Of a stretch of 64,000 nt of DNA, positions 47,015-58,655 are shown piece after piece. Each line of letters begins with the position of its first letter. Position 1 is the first letter of the stretch. The translations under genes and the position numbers were made by a program. The stretch comes from Sparassis latifolia (Eukaryota > Basidiomycota > Agaricomycetes > Polyporales > Sparassidaceae): positions 1,488,001-1,552,000 of the forward strand of contig CM031556.1 in the NCBI GenBank assembly GCA_018466975.1. Direction: 5' to 3'. The notes beneath the pieces were generated by a model, which did not search any database, was not told where the DNA came from, and saw nothing but the letters and a program-made list of their open reading frames with translations.

Positions 47015-49108
47015 CTAGTTCAAGCCTATCCATCCGCGTGCATCTACCCGAGAAGATGCGGTGGTAGGCGTCGCAGGCGGAGGAACACCGATGTACGATC
47101 GGCGTCGCCCATCCGCCTTGGATGTGGACACTCGTGGACGGGGTGTTGACATAGTAGGGAACGGATACGACGCATTTGACGTGAGCGTCATGGTGGACGG
47201 AGTGCGTGTCGTGAGCGTCGGTGAGGGTGGAAAGACGAAGAGGGTTTGCGAAGGTGTCGAAAGGACGGAAACAGGGCGAACCCTGGAGGTGTTCCGGGAT
47301 CTATGCGCATGACGAACGGTTAATGGAGGGATATCTAGTTTTTGGGACTCAGAACGAGGTTCTGTATTAGCCTGGCAAGAAGGATTGACTGGAACGACAG
47401 GAGAAGATGGAACGGGGGGTAGAATGCCAAGGGGAGGCGGGCGACGGCGCGGTTTTAACCTGGGTCGGAGATGGAGGGGAAGGTCAAACGACGACCTGAT
47501 TGAAGTCATCGGATTCGGAGGGAGTGCAAACGTTGACTTGTGGGCAGGAGCCGACGGAGGAACAGGTACTTGGCGTGCAGTGAGGGGCTGCTCGGGCAGA
47601 CGTGAGATTTGTGGAGATTCGTCTTCAGTAGGCTCTGCGCTAGAGCAGCTGGTTTCGAGGCTTTTCCCATCGAAACTACCACCCACACCTAGCAATTCCT
47701 CCTCTTCGTTCTCTTCCACTAAGCTCTCGCTTAGCACGCTGCCACTGGTTGCTACGCTAGCGGTAGAACCGGTCCGTTTCCGTGGCGCGAAACGAGTCTT
47801 TGAAGAAGAGCCCACGCCGGCGATAGACGAAACGAGAGAGGACGCCGAAGATTTACGCGCGACGATACGGTCTTCCATCGCCCGGTCGAGTGCCCTGGCT
47901 TCGTACATAACCTGGACACTTTCTTTGTTGCTCTCCACATTCCCGTCGCCCATCCTTAACCGTTGGCGGCCCCACTCTTCTTCGGAAGTCGATCCCTCCG
48001 AACATGCAGGAGATGAATTTCCACGTTCCAAGGCTCGCTCGTAGTCTAATAACTGATAAATAAGTCTGTGATCGACAGTCAATTTCAATGAGAAGCGACA
48101 AGGTTGGCAGCACCGCTTACGACATATTAGGTCCAGCCGCACTGCTCTTGTCCTTGACATACGCGTATGCACCTTGCATGCCCTTCAGCGTCCATACTTC
48201 TGGGGGCACAGAAGGAGAGCGGAGAGCAGCTGCTCGCATGACAACGGCAATAACTAGCGTGGCAGAACGCGACACACCGCACTGGCAGCTTCACCGATAA
48301 TTATTGTGAGATCGGCGCACACTGTTCAAGGGAGGAGAACATACTGTATCAGCACGCCGTCTTCACGTTCAAGCGCACCATCAATGAATGACATGGCGGC
48401 AGGAAAGCCTTCATGCACGAGGTCTGACTGTCCGTGAGACCAAGGAAGCTTCAGGTAATGCATACTCGGACGGCCGCTGGGAACATGAGCAGGATAATAT
48501 GTGGAGTCGGGTCCGCTCAATGTACTATTCAAGTCCGGCGTGGACATGAACGGACGAAGTGGGTCGGTATCCGTGTCAAAATCGGTATATACCTCTTTAG
48601 CTACGTTGAGGATGGACCTAATGCCCCGCTCGACGAGTACTTTCCAGTTACGAGCGGTGTCCTCCGAACCAAGCCAAATTCCAGGCAGGACCTGTATGGG
48701 GCCATCGGAATAGGGTACAGAATCGACATCTCCTTCGTCTTCCCTGTTCCTTCGCAGAACGGGTTTAGTTGCGTTTGGGAGGGAAATGATGGAGGGTCTC
48801 CGCTTCGACTGGGGTGGTTGAGGCTCGGGGAGCTGAAAGGATTTGGTAGAGGACTGGGCGGAAGGGAGGGTAATAGACAGCTTCTTCATGTTGCGTAGGG
48901 AGCGAGACTTGCTGGGGGACGGAAGGATAAAAGAATCCGCGTCGGAGACGGCGGATGAAACAGCAGAAAAAGCGGAGCTTTCACTCTGTACGATGGCGAC
49001 AGCAGGGTTGTGAGATGGGGTGTCAATGCGGAGAGAAGGAGGAGGCCCCCGTCTGCGAGGCAATGTAGACAGAACGGTGGACTGCTGGCGAGGGGTTGCT
49101 GCGTCCAT
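47015..49108 (-). CDS. Dual-specificity protein phosphatase
   Basis: Three exons. The N-terminal region is Ser/Pro-rich. The DSP domain starts at PIQVLPGIWLGSEDTARNW and VLVERGIRSILNVAKEV, with a YLKLPWSHGQSDLV loop and SFIDGALEREDGVLI. The P-loop is HCQCGVSRSAT (HCX5R), split by an intron at 48344-48289: CA at the end of one exon and C at the next, so the catalytic His codon is divided and the Cys follows. The remaining DSP helix reads LKGMQGAYAYVKDKSS. A long Ser/Pro-rich tail ends at RVDARGWIGLN. The layout is that of fungal MAP-kinase phosphatases (Msg5/Pmp1 type) or Siw14-like enzymes; the exact class is uncertain. All catalytic residues are present. Confidence 0.9.
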
Positions 49109-49882
49109 GCTTTTGAGGTTGGGTCGACACGCCTGCGTGTGCGAGGGTTAAACGAATAAAAATGTTGGGAAAACAGGGGAAATGAGGAGAAAAATATGCA
49201 GCGAAAGTGAAGGAGAGAAGAAAAAGAAGAAACAAGGGCCCCAGCAGAGACAGGCGGCGGGAGGAGGGAGAGGCGAAGAAGCTGTCGGTTCGTGTTATAG
49301 CGGGTAGGCCATGTAGCTGTCTGTAGTGAAGTACAACCACATTTCCCACGTGCTGGACAGTTACCGGACAATTATTATCCGGACGATGTTGTTTGCACAA
49401 CATCGTCCATGTACAATGACTTCTGGTGTACAAATAACATTTCTCCTCAGTTGTCCACCGTCCTGTACTGTTCTGCCCCGCGCTGGCTACCGCGAACGGC
49501 CATCGTGGAGGATCGACAGAGGATGCGAGTCTCTCCCATCATGAGTTGCAATCCGTGATCCGAACGTCCGGGGTTTCTTCCTGGTTGTGTTTAGAAGACG
49601 CATCGCATGAAATTGGAAGAATGGTTCACGGATGCTTGTCAGCTTGCTCTCACGAGTACATACAATATGCGAATACATAGCGGGTCGAGATATCTGCAGG
49701 CGCACCATCCTTTAGCGGGCGCTTTATCTCGCCGTCAGTTCGTATACTCGACTCGTCAACGCGAGCCGTGAGTCAGACGAACAGCAGAGGACGCCAGATA
49801 TCACGGCCAGACGCCGAAATAAGCTCAATCTGCACCAGAGAACGTCTGAATATCTATCGTACGACCGCTCATTTTCGCAGGC
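49109..49882. other. Divergent region upstream of phosphatase and CBR1
   Basis: About 770 bases with no supported gene. It includes the phosphatase promoter and 5' UTR (AG-rich on the plus strand near 49180-49280), a perfect 28-bp hairpin at 49381-49408, and the CBR1 promoter. Confidence 0.55.
49381..49408. promoter_or_regulatory. Perfect 12-bp inverted repeat
   Basis: GGACGATGTTGT (49381-49392), loop TTGC, then ACAACATCGTCC (49397-49408); arms pair without mismatch. A smaller imperfect palindrome, CCGGACAATTATTATCCGG, lies directly upstream. It sits in the shared promoter of two divergent genes and could be a dimeric factor site or a small hairpin. Confidence 0.7.
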
Positions 49883-51254
<1,372 letters not shown>

Positions 51255-52673
51255 GCTAGAGCTCGTCGAAGCTCTAGATACGGGATCTTTAGACCATTTA
51301 GACGGAGCTGGATTTTCGTGTGTGAATCAGTGAAGACTTGCTTTGTCGCTGACCTCTCACATAGTATCCAAATTCATGTCACGGTGATCGCACTTCCAGA
51401 GGATACCTTTGTTATATGACAACTTACACGTTTATGTCACGGATGTGCTTTCTCCTGCGTTGGTATTGCTATAAGTGCATAAGGGAAGTACAAGAAATTT
51501 TCAGCTCTTCCACGTTGACTTGAGGCCCATCCCAATCTGTCTGTTAGTTCAGAACGTGCAGAAGATGTTGCCACTACACGCAAGGCAAACCCTAGTATGG
51601 TCGAAGCATCACGGATACGACCGTTGAGTCTTCAGCAGCATATCTCTTCGCGGAACATATCATCCGTAATCGCGCAACCGAACATTCTAGTGGTGAACGG
51701 CACCCTTCTTTTCGTTCACCTAAGAGGATCTCTTCCTTTGCTTGAAGCTTAAGGGACGCATTTATCCTCATTTCGAGTCTTAGATCTCATGCTCGCATTT
51801 CACAAACCTTATTTCAACCTTGGTGCAGAAGGTACGGTTCCATGCAACTGAAGCTGCGGATTCGGAGCGCATAGGCTTTATCCTCGATACAAGATATGTT
51901 CAATATGTGTCGTACACGGCGTTCTAGCGATATGCACACTGGGTAAGTCCACATTACGTCGACCTCTTAAGTTTGACAGGTTGTAGCATCTGGATCTAAC
52001 TCACATCTTTTCCTTGTCCAATGATATCTCCCGAAGCTGTGTCGATGCCAGTTTACACAACTGTCATCATGTCGTGGACCAAATATCGCGTCTACTGGTG
52101 GTGCGCCGTCTCCTTGTGGGCCTGCTGATCAATCTGACAACCCGCAATTGCACTGCGTCGTGCTCGTTGTGATATTTGCAACCGGCTGCCTCAGCTTGCT
52201 GTTGCCATAGATCACGTTGGTTGATTGGTTATTAGTTCGTCAGCAGCACGCGTTATATCTCGCCGGCCTATACACGTCCTCCTAGACTCCTAAGTTATCT
52301 GCTTGGGACTGTCGGTGATCCGGCTGCAGCCCAAACCGCAGGTTGTAAAGTCTATCAGAGGCTTGAGAGCTGTACACTGCTAGTGGCTGTTCTTTGTGGA
52401 TCTCAATAAGTTGGGCGGTAGGGCGGACGACGGTGCGCCTTCCGCGAGCGTGCGGTGGATATGTTTCGAGCTTGCGTTCGTCATCTTCCATGATCAGTCA
52501 GTTGCACGACCGCACCGCCGAATGTCGACGAGTCCCCGAAATCATCTACGATCAATCGACCTTACGAAGCCCCTGCCAAGTCACGCAGCTATGGGTATAA
52601 AGGCGCGCTGGATTACACCCGTGCTGCGTCATTGTTCTCTCTGCGTCTCCTAACCGACTCGCAACTCGTCACT
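51255..52673. other. 1.4-kb region without a recognised gene
   Basis: No open frame over 90 residues and no family match. A TATAAAGG motif about 80 bp before the GST start (near 52595) is a plausible TATA box for that gene. I see no direct repeat or RNA motif in the rest. Confidence 0.55.
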
Positions 52674-53767
52674 ATGTCGAAGGCAAGTGCCTGCCACCTG
52701 TTCTAAACTCTACTATAGCCTTGACACCATATATCACAGCCTGTTCTGTACATCTTCGGTCCCTCGGTCTGGGCTACCGTTCCTCGGCTTGCAGTGTGAG
52801 TAGTCAGCCTTGTAGTTCCATTTTTGGCTCCTCACCCTCGGAGCAGCGAAGAATTGGGCTTCTCCGAGGATGCTATTGAGGAAAAGGTCGTCAATCTTGG
52901 CGAGGGTGCCAACTTCACCCCCGAGTTCTTGAAGTTGGTGCGTAGCGCAAACCTATTATCGAGGTTCCCGTCCACTGAGTATTGTGTAGAACCCGAACGC
53001 AACACTCCCCACTCTCGTCGCTGATGGTCGATCTTACACGACCACTGGCCAGGTCACTAAGTACCTCGTCAACCACGCCCCCAAGAGGGTGACTCCTGGG
53101 ACGGCATTTATCGACAAGATTCACGAGGACAAGTATGATCCCAACTTCCCCCTCCTCCTCGCAGTATGTTTGCCCGTCCTGGGATCACGTCATCCACTAA
53201 TACAGACTGTTGCCAGCGCAATGAGGAAGAGGCGAAGGCCGCCGCTTCAGGTTTCCCCCTAGTGTTTCTTCAGAATCGTGAGCTTCGCATGTCTTCGGTT
53301 TGTATATTTGAGCCTCACTTTGCGCGATAGGTCACAATGCACTTGAAAAGCACTCTAAGACTCCGGAGGCAGCTGAGTTCAAGAGCTTTTACGACGAGAA
53401 GATTCGCGCCAACGCTGGCCCTCTCGCCATCTTCAAGGGCGAAGCTCCCGAAGAGGCCAAGCAGAGTTTCTTCAAGCAATCGACTACTCACTGGGAAGTG
53501 CTCAGTTCATTTATTCTCAACGACCTCCCTGTCATCCTGCCGGAAAGTGGTTTCCTCGGCGGCCCGACGCCCGGCGAAGATGACTTCCACCTTGGTGGCT
53601 GGCTCGCGCGCATAGTGTTCGCGAGCGGAGGAACGGCCGGAAAGGTGGGGTACAAGTCTCTGGAGAAGGAGCTGAAGCAGCCTGTGCCCCCCAAGGTGGC
53701 GGCATACTGGGCGGCGTGGAACGAGAGGCCCAGCTGGAAGAAGATCTACGCGGATGGTCTGCACTAG
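52674..53767 (+). CDS. Glutathione S-transferase-like protein
   Basis: A GST-fold protein with a thioredoxin-like N-terminus. Exon 1 codes only MSK; the intron 52683-52739 begins GCAAGT and is GC-AG. Exon 2 gives PVLYIFGPSVWATVPRLAV, then EELGFSEDAIEEKVVNLGEGANF, NPNATLPTLVADGRSYTT, with the cis-Pro in ATLPTLV, and TKYLVNHAPK. The C-terminal helical domain (ILNDLPVILPESGFLGG, FHLGGWLARIVFAS) ends in AAWNERPSWKKIYADGLH. Reading without the GC-AG splice stops after 10 codons, so that splice is needed. The fungal subclass is not clear; substrates are unknown. Confidence 0.85.
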
Positions 53768-54188
53768 AATTCTGATCTGTAGTACTACCATGTGCACGTC
53801 CTTGTATCCCTATCGTGACCCTGTCAAGATGGAATGGTATGAATACTCTAAATGCTGAGGTAGGCTCCGTCAACTAGTTATGTCGTCCTGGGCCAATGAA
53901 CTGTCAACCGCCTGGTGGGAAATCTAAGCGCCCAACTATGCCACAGCGCCATTCAGAAGGTCGGTGATGAGACGGGTTGGACATCATTAGATGATACAAC
54001 ACGGCGTGTGCACGGCTTGCGTGAGACGTCACCGCAACGGATGCGCAACAAGGACGTTGCAGCGCATCGCGAAGTGAAAGACGAGTAAGTGTACTCGTCA
54101 CATTGAAGAAGAAGACGCTAGCTCGAAGCTGGAGCCCTCCATCATTTCCTGTCGACACTCGTCCAGACTGCACGCAGACGGTTACGCC
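53768..54188. other. Convergent 3' region, GST / DLT1
   Basis: About 420 bases; no supported gene. Confidence 0.55.
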
Positions 54189-55131
54189 TTAACCAACGAA
54201 AGTTTCAGGAAACACGCACATTCTCTTGATAGTTATGGCTGCTTCTATTCCGACGACGTACTCGCCTTCAGTAGGTTCCCTTGAGACATGTCGAGCAAGC
54301 TGAATAGCCGAATCGTAGTAGTGTAGAGGTGTGAGCCCGTCCTCATCCCGAGTGAGCAAGGGCAGAATGAACCGAAAATGATGAAGCATTCGTGCTTGAG
54401 GCCGGAGAGTCGGATGGCGTGGTATTATCGTGTGAGCGAGAGTATCTGACAAGCGAAGACATCGAAACGTCAGCATCAAAGTGGCACAGTAATATCACGA
54501 CCTACCTATTTCGCGCACTGTATCCAAGAGTGAGGTCCGAAACCGAATCTCACTATACGCAGAATCTGGAGACCATGCAGATAGGACAAGGGACGTCAGT
54601 GAGCCAGACATACCTGGTTTACCCCATCCGTCCTGGAAGCCATGGTTGGGCTGCGACTCGTACGTGATCAGACAAGCACGGGTATATTCTTGCTGAATGA
54701 ACCAGTACACGGACTACGGTGCACGATGTCAGAGTAAACTCAATTGGTCGGACGCTACCACTGACTTCCGGGACGTCGGACCTCCTCAAAGTCCGGTACG
54801 ACTTTGAGATCCTCTGCAGCCGTCTGTGCACCGCCAGTCTGCGCTTCAAGCAGAACGCAAGAGAAACTAGAAACTAGAAACATCCCCTGAGCACCATTCG
54901 CATGATCAGAAGTATGCAGAGGTGGCTGACCACTACAACATATGCTGCGCCAATGATCACAACATTCCAATTTTGCTCCCAGCTACGGTGAGGGGAGGTC
55001 CGAACTGCCTGAGAAAAGAGCAGAGCACATGACAATGCTGCGAAAAATGCCGTTACCAGGACGAGGAGCACATAGGATATGCCGGAGAGTGTCGATGCTC
55101 CTCGGGGACCCAGTAGCGCCTTCAGCTTCAT
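54189..55131 (-). CDS. DLT1: Defect-at-low-temperature protein 1 homologue
   Basis: DLT1 is a fungal membrane protein needed for growth in the cold in yeast; its biochemical role is not known. Start MKLKALLGPRGASTLSG (55131). Two membrane helices: ISYVLLVLVTAFFAALSCALLF and NVVIIGAAYVVVV. A cytosolic part follows over three or four exons: CLKRRLAVHRRLQRISKSYRTLRRSDVP, QQEYTRACLITYESQPN, RMLHHFRFILPLLTRDEDGLTP and LHYYDSAIQLARH. The end is RMCVFPETFVG, stop 54189-54191. The order and wording of these motifs match the family in other basidiomycetes. Intron borders near 54870-54900 include a small TTTCTAG repeat. Confidence 0.85.
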
Positions 55132-55419
55132 GCGAGCAGGAGACAAGAGCGACAGGCGCTCGTACTAACTTTATCTCAGATCTTATTGGACTGGCGTGCC
55201 GGCGGCACCAACAATTGTGGCGCCAGTAGCAATTCGCCTTAGCGACGAAAGTGGTCGAATAGTGCACGAGATAGAGGGCAACAACTACACAAGATGACAC
55301 ATCGTAGCAAGATATGGCGTGGAAATTTCTGCCATCTCTGGAACAAGCGAAATGCGGAAAACGCGCAAACTAAGACGCTTGCAACATGGGGGAGAGACTG
55401 CACTTCCTGGCCAGGCTCT

Positions 55420-56359
55420 TCATGCTTGAACGTTCTCGCTGAAACATAATTCAACTGCCATGTCATTCAAAGAGGATTGCAGAACTTTCGCGAACTCCCC
55501 AATTACATTGCCTTGCGGATAGTACTCGCAAATATAGTAATGTGCTACCTGCAAGTCTTCGTCGATTCTCAGGAGTTTTTGCGCAGGAAAAATGACTCAC
55601 CCCATAGCTCGAATATTCCATTGCAATGTTGTACTGCACAGCCAACCTGGGTCGTTGCCTTCCACACGACCTGCGGAGGAAACTCTTAGCGTTTGCGAAT
55701 GCAATGTTGTCAAACAAATTCGCCTGGATGAAGTGAGATGGTTCTGGGTTGCTGGAATCATATGATGCTTGAAGAGACAATCTCAGTCTCATGACTTTCT
55801 CTCTCAAAAACTCACTCACAGGCTTCATCCGTCTATGATTTGATGGCTGCGTCTATGCCGTTGCTGCCACCAGTGCCTGCTGCTAAGTTCTCTGCAAACA
55901 TTGAGATGTTTGCTCATTGGGCTGATTCTGTCATTTTCTTACCGCCGTACGGTCCAAGTGAGCCTCCAGAATGACGGAACACAGAGTTGTTCGCCCATTG
56001 CTGGGCTGCCGCAGTCAAATCATTGCTCTAATTTAGCGCTGCGGCACCATACTGGGCACGAATGGTGTTATGGTCGTCGAGATACTCATCGTCATCGCGC
56101 AAGGAAGTACTCCTTGACGGTGCAGAAGTAGGTGTCTGAGCCTGCGTTTCGGAGCTCGGTGCAACAACGGCTGCAGGACTAGACTCAGAGCTATTCGGCT
56201 CAGATGTGACCGGTTCGATAGTCGTCGCCAAGTTGGCGGGAAAGTTTCACCGACCACAGAAGACGACTGCTGAGCGGATGATGTGATTATGACAGGGGCT
56301 GAATCGAAAGAAGACGAAGGAGCTTCTGGGGCAGGGTTCGAGGCTGGCTGTATTGCCAT
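55420..56359 (-). pseudogene. Decayed CAP/PR-1-like secreted protein gene
   Basis: Remains of a CAP superfamily (PR-1/SCP) gene, read on the minus strand. Conserved pieces are in order: DDHNTIRAQYGAAALN, AAAQQWANNSVFRHSGGSLGPYG, ENLAAGTGGSNGIDAAIKS, PSHFIQ, VVWKATTQVGCAVQHCN, YYICEYYPQGN and the end ENVQA with TGA at 55420-55422. Lesions: a TAG at 56028-56030 and another at 55833-55835, both exactly where the family has Trp; a one-base frame change in the Ser/Thr-rich N-terminal part near 56236-56250; and a donor that reads GA instead of GT near 55488. An intron beginning GCGAAT after FIQ may be a GC-AG intron or another damaged site. No signal peptide is seen in the sequence kept. Former product: a secreted CAP protein. 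Confidence 0.82.
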
Positions 56360-57038
56360 CGAAGAACTGCTCTGTTACCTGAGAGCAATGGAGTTTACAT
56401 GTTCCAGGGGAAAGTTTTTAGCTGATCAAGAGGAGTAAAATATACTTCGATCGAGCGATACAAGGCTGGCGACGTGCCAATGCACGTACGGCCTTCCTGT
56501 GCGACCCATGAGCACCGCTCGCGTGCTTGTAGGCTGGACTAGTATCTCAGATGCTCCGTCATGATTCGCAGACAGCCTGAGGAAAGACACTGAGTATTGA
56601 ACACCAAGTCGGCATGGAAAATGAAAAGTGAGTAGATCTGTTGGCGGTTACGAGGCTGACAGGTGTAGCCCGTTGCTAAGGCAAGGTAGCTCTCTGCAGT
56701 CGCGTAGAAGCAGTCGGCTGCATGAACCTACTGCACATCGTCGTGGAAGGTCAGTCGGCGAATGCAGAAGATATCCTTGCGATTTTCGCCAGTAAGCAAT
56801 ATATGGCCCGAGTATAACTAGCAGAGGTGCAGGACGCGTCGTCGCGAGCCACTAACTTTAAGGGCTGACGCGCTGACGACGCGCTTCGACGCGTGACGCG
56901 TCTCTTCGATCACCTGACCCTGTCGCCGTACCGTGACCGTGCTTCGCCGTGTCAAACCTGTCGTCGCCAGCTCCACCAACCCTAGATATTCTCACAACTC
57001 ATTCATCTACCGTAAGCCATCAGCGACCCTCGTCCACC
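56360..57038. promoter_or_regulatory. Upstream region with clustered ACGCGT motifs
   Basis: About 680 bases between the pseudogene and the lipocalin-like gene. At 56830-56905 lie three ACGCGT hexamers (56833, 56889, 56896) plus further ACGCG copies. ACGCGT is the MluI cell-cycle box bound by MBF in yeasts. The cluster is 140-205 bp upstream of the ATG at 57039. No gene is seen. Confidence 0.55.
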
Positions 57039-57752
57039 ATGGCAGCACCTCCTGAGGTCACCATTCTCGACCTCAGTGGCAAGTACATGATGGTGAGAGC
57101 TTACCGTACAAGTGAGTACACAGATGACATTCTGTTCCAGAATAAATCGTTTAGCGATGACACCGACGAAATCCTGCGCCTGCAGGGAGTGGGGTGGTGG
57201 ACACGCAAAGCGATCCAGATGTCCAATCTCTATCTCTCGTGCAAGCATTACAAGGATGACAAGGACGTTGAACACATCGACATTGGTCAGACATTGAGTG
57301 GGGGAGTCTCTGGGACGACGGAAAATCGCATTCTTGACTGGGTGGAGCGCCCTAACGAAGACAATGTCTTCGGGGCAGTAAAGTCCAAGAGTAAGCGCAT
57401 CAGGGTAGAGGACATCGAGAACGAATTCCTAAAGGAAGGGTGGCTCGATGATACCAAGGAACACGGCGCAGTCTTAACTATCGCAACAAGCGATACGGAG
57501 AAGAGCGGAATGTCGTGGGTTGCAGAGCAGGTGACAGAATTCCACCATTGTGGATGCGAATAACGCTGATCATGAAGAAGTCGTGGGGTTTCCAAGATAT
57601 CAACGGCGAGCGACGGTACACTAGACATGTTAACTTCACTGGATCAAACGGAGAGAATGTTCAAGCTCGGCTTGTGTACGACTATCGTGAGTGTGAGATT
57701 CGTTTTTCATCCGGCATGACGCTGAAGGTGGTGGTCAGAGGGGCCGCTATGA
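57039..57752 (+). CDS. Lipocalin-like fungal protein
   Basis: A small protein of about 200 residues that looks like a calycin/lipocalin-type beta-barrel known as a hypothetical family in fungi. Start in good context (ccaccATGG) gives MAAPPEVTILDLSGKYMM; an intron then joins NKSFSDDTDEILRLQGVGWWTRKAI, the family hallmark. Further: HIDIGQTLSGGVSGTTENR, LDWVERPNEDNVFGAV, DIENEFLKEGWLDD, an intron, SWGFQDINGERRYTRHV, then QARLVYDY and an intron giving the end QGPL. Ligand and role are unknown; the fold call is an inference from the alternating hydrophobic pattern and motif layout. Confidence 0.78.
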
Positions 57753-57854
57753 TGGATGAAGATTGATGAGGACTTGTTGACACATATCTGTACATTGGCC
57801 TCTTGTAAGATACCAATCACGAGAAGTACAATGAGAGTGCGTACTGCGAACGTA

Positions 57855-58502
57855 TCATTCGTCGTTAGGCTGGAATACGGTGATAACCTTCCAAACTGCG
57901 TCCTTCCCTCGCTCCCATGCCTGTGGTCCCCTACTCTCATCGCCACCAAACTCCACCATCACTCCGTCTTTCGACCACTCGCACCAAATTCCAATCGATC
58001 CCGACGAGGGTCCGGCACCCCCACCTTTCCGCTCAGGTTCGCCCATGCACTCCACAAACTCTTTTCCCGTAGTAGTCAGCTTGACCTCAATGTGCGAGGG
58101 ACGTAATTCTGAGCCTTCGGAAGACGACTGAGACAGGGAGAGGATGACAGACAGAGGGAATGTTGAATATGTGGACTTCAATTTGCTTGTCCCCGACGCC
58201 GAACCTGTATTGGGCTTAGGCAGATTGTATATATCAACTCCATCCACCACCAAATCATCATTCTTAAGATCTTCCACTTTCAAACCCGTCTTTGTTTTGT
58301 AGCCATTGATTGGCTTGAAGAGCAGACTGAGTCCAAGAGAATAATAGTTGAAGTAGACCGCGTCAGGATATGATTTAACCTCAGGAATGGTTACATCAGA
58401 TGCAGGAGTCTGCACCACGAGAGAGGATATATGACTTTGGAGCTGAGACGAGGATGGATGCAGGCCTAGTAGTTCCTTGACGTTGAAGGATTCGGAAAAC
58501 AT
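57855..58502 (-). CDS. Conserved fungal protein of unknown function
   Basis: A single open frame of 215 residues. Start MFSESFNVKELLGLHPSSSQL. A compact central part, SYPDAVYFNYYSLGLSLLFKP and NGYKTKTGLKVEDL, resembles a conserved pattern in fungal proteins of unknown function. The tail has PSHIEVKLTTTGKEFVECMGEP and GIWCEWSKDGVMVEFGG. No membrane segment, signal or catalytic motif is seen. It is head-to-head with seipin (153 bp between starts). Confidence 0.75.
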   Translation of the reverse strand: MFSESFNVKELLGLHPSSSQLQSHISSLVVQTPASDVTIPEVKSYPDAVYFNYYSLGLSLLFKPINGYKTKTGLKVEDLKNDDLVVDGVDIYNLPKPNTGSASGTSKLKSTYSTFPLSVILSLSQSSSEGSELRPSHIEVKLTTTGKEFVECMGEPERKGGGAGPSSGSIGIWCEWSKDGVMVEFGGDESRGPQAWERGKDAVWKVITVFQPNDE

Positions 58503-58655
58503 CGCGACACGGTCGACCTCATCTCCGAAAGAGATCTTGATTCAGAAGTCACGTGTGCTGCGCCATTGACGCGTTCGTTTGACCAGCCGTTTCAAGTTCT
58601 TCAACAGCGCGTAAGTATAGTAGCAAGGTTTTCTGGCTGTCTCCATACTCAGACA

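Noticed and set aside
47385..48044. Plus-strand open frame of 219 codons
   Set aside because: Antisense shadow of the Ser/Pro-rich tail of the dual-specificity phosphatase.
55833..56030. Stop-codon readthrough or recoding in the CAP gene
   Set aside because: A frameshift and a damaged splice donor are also present, so decay is the simpler reading.
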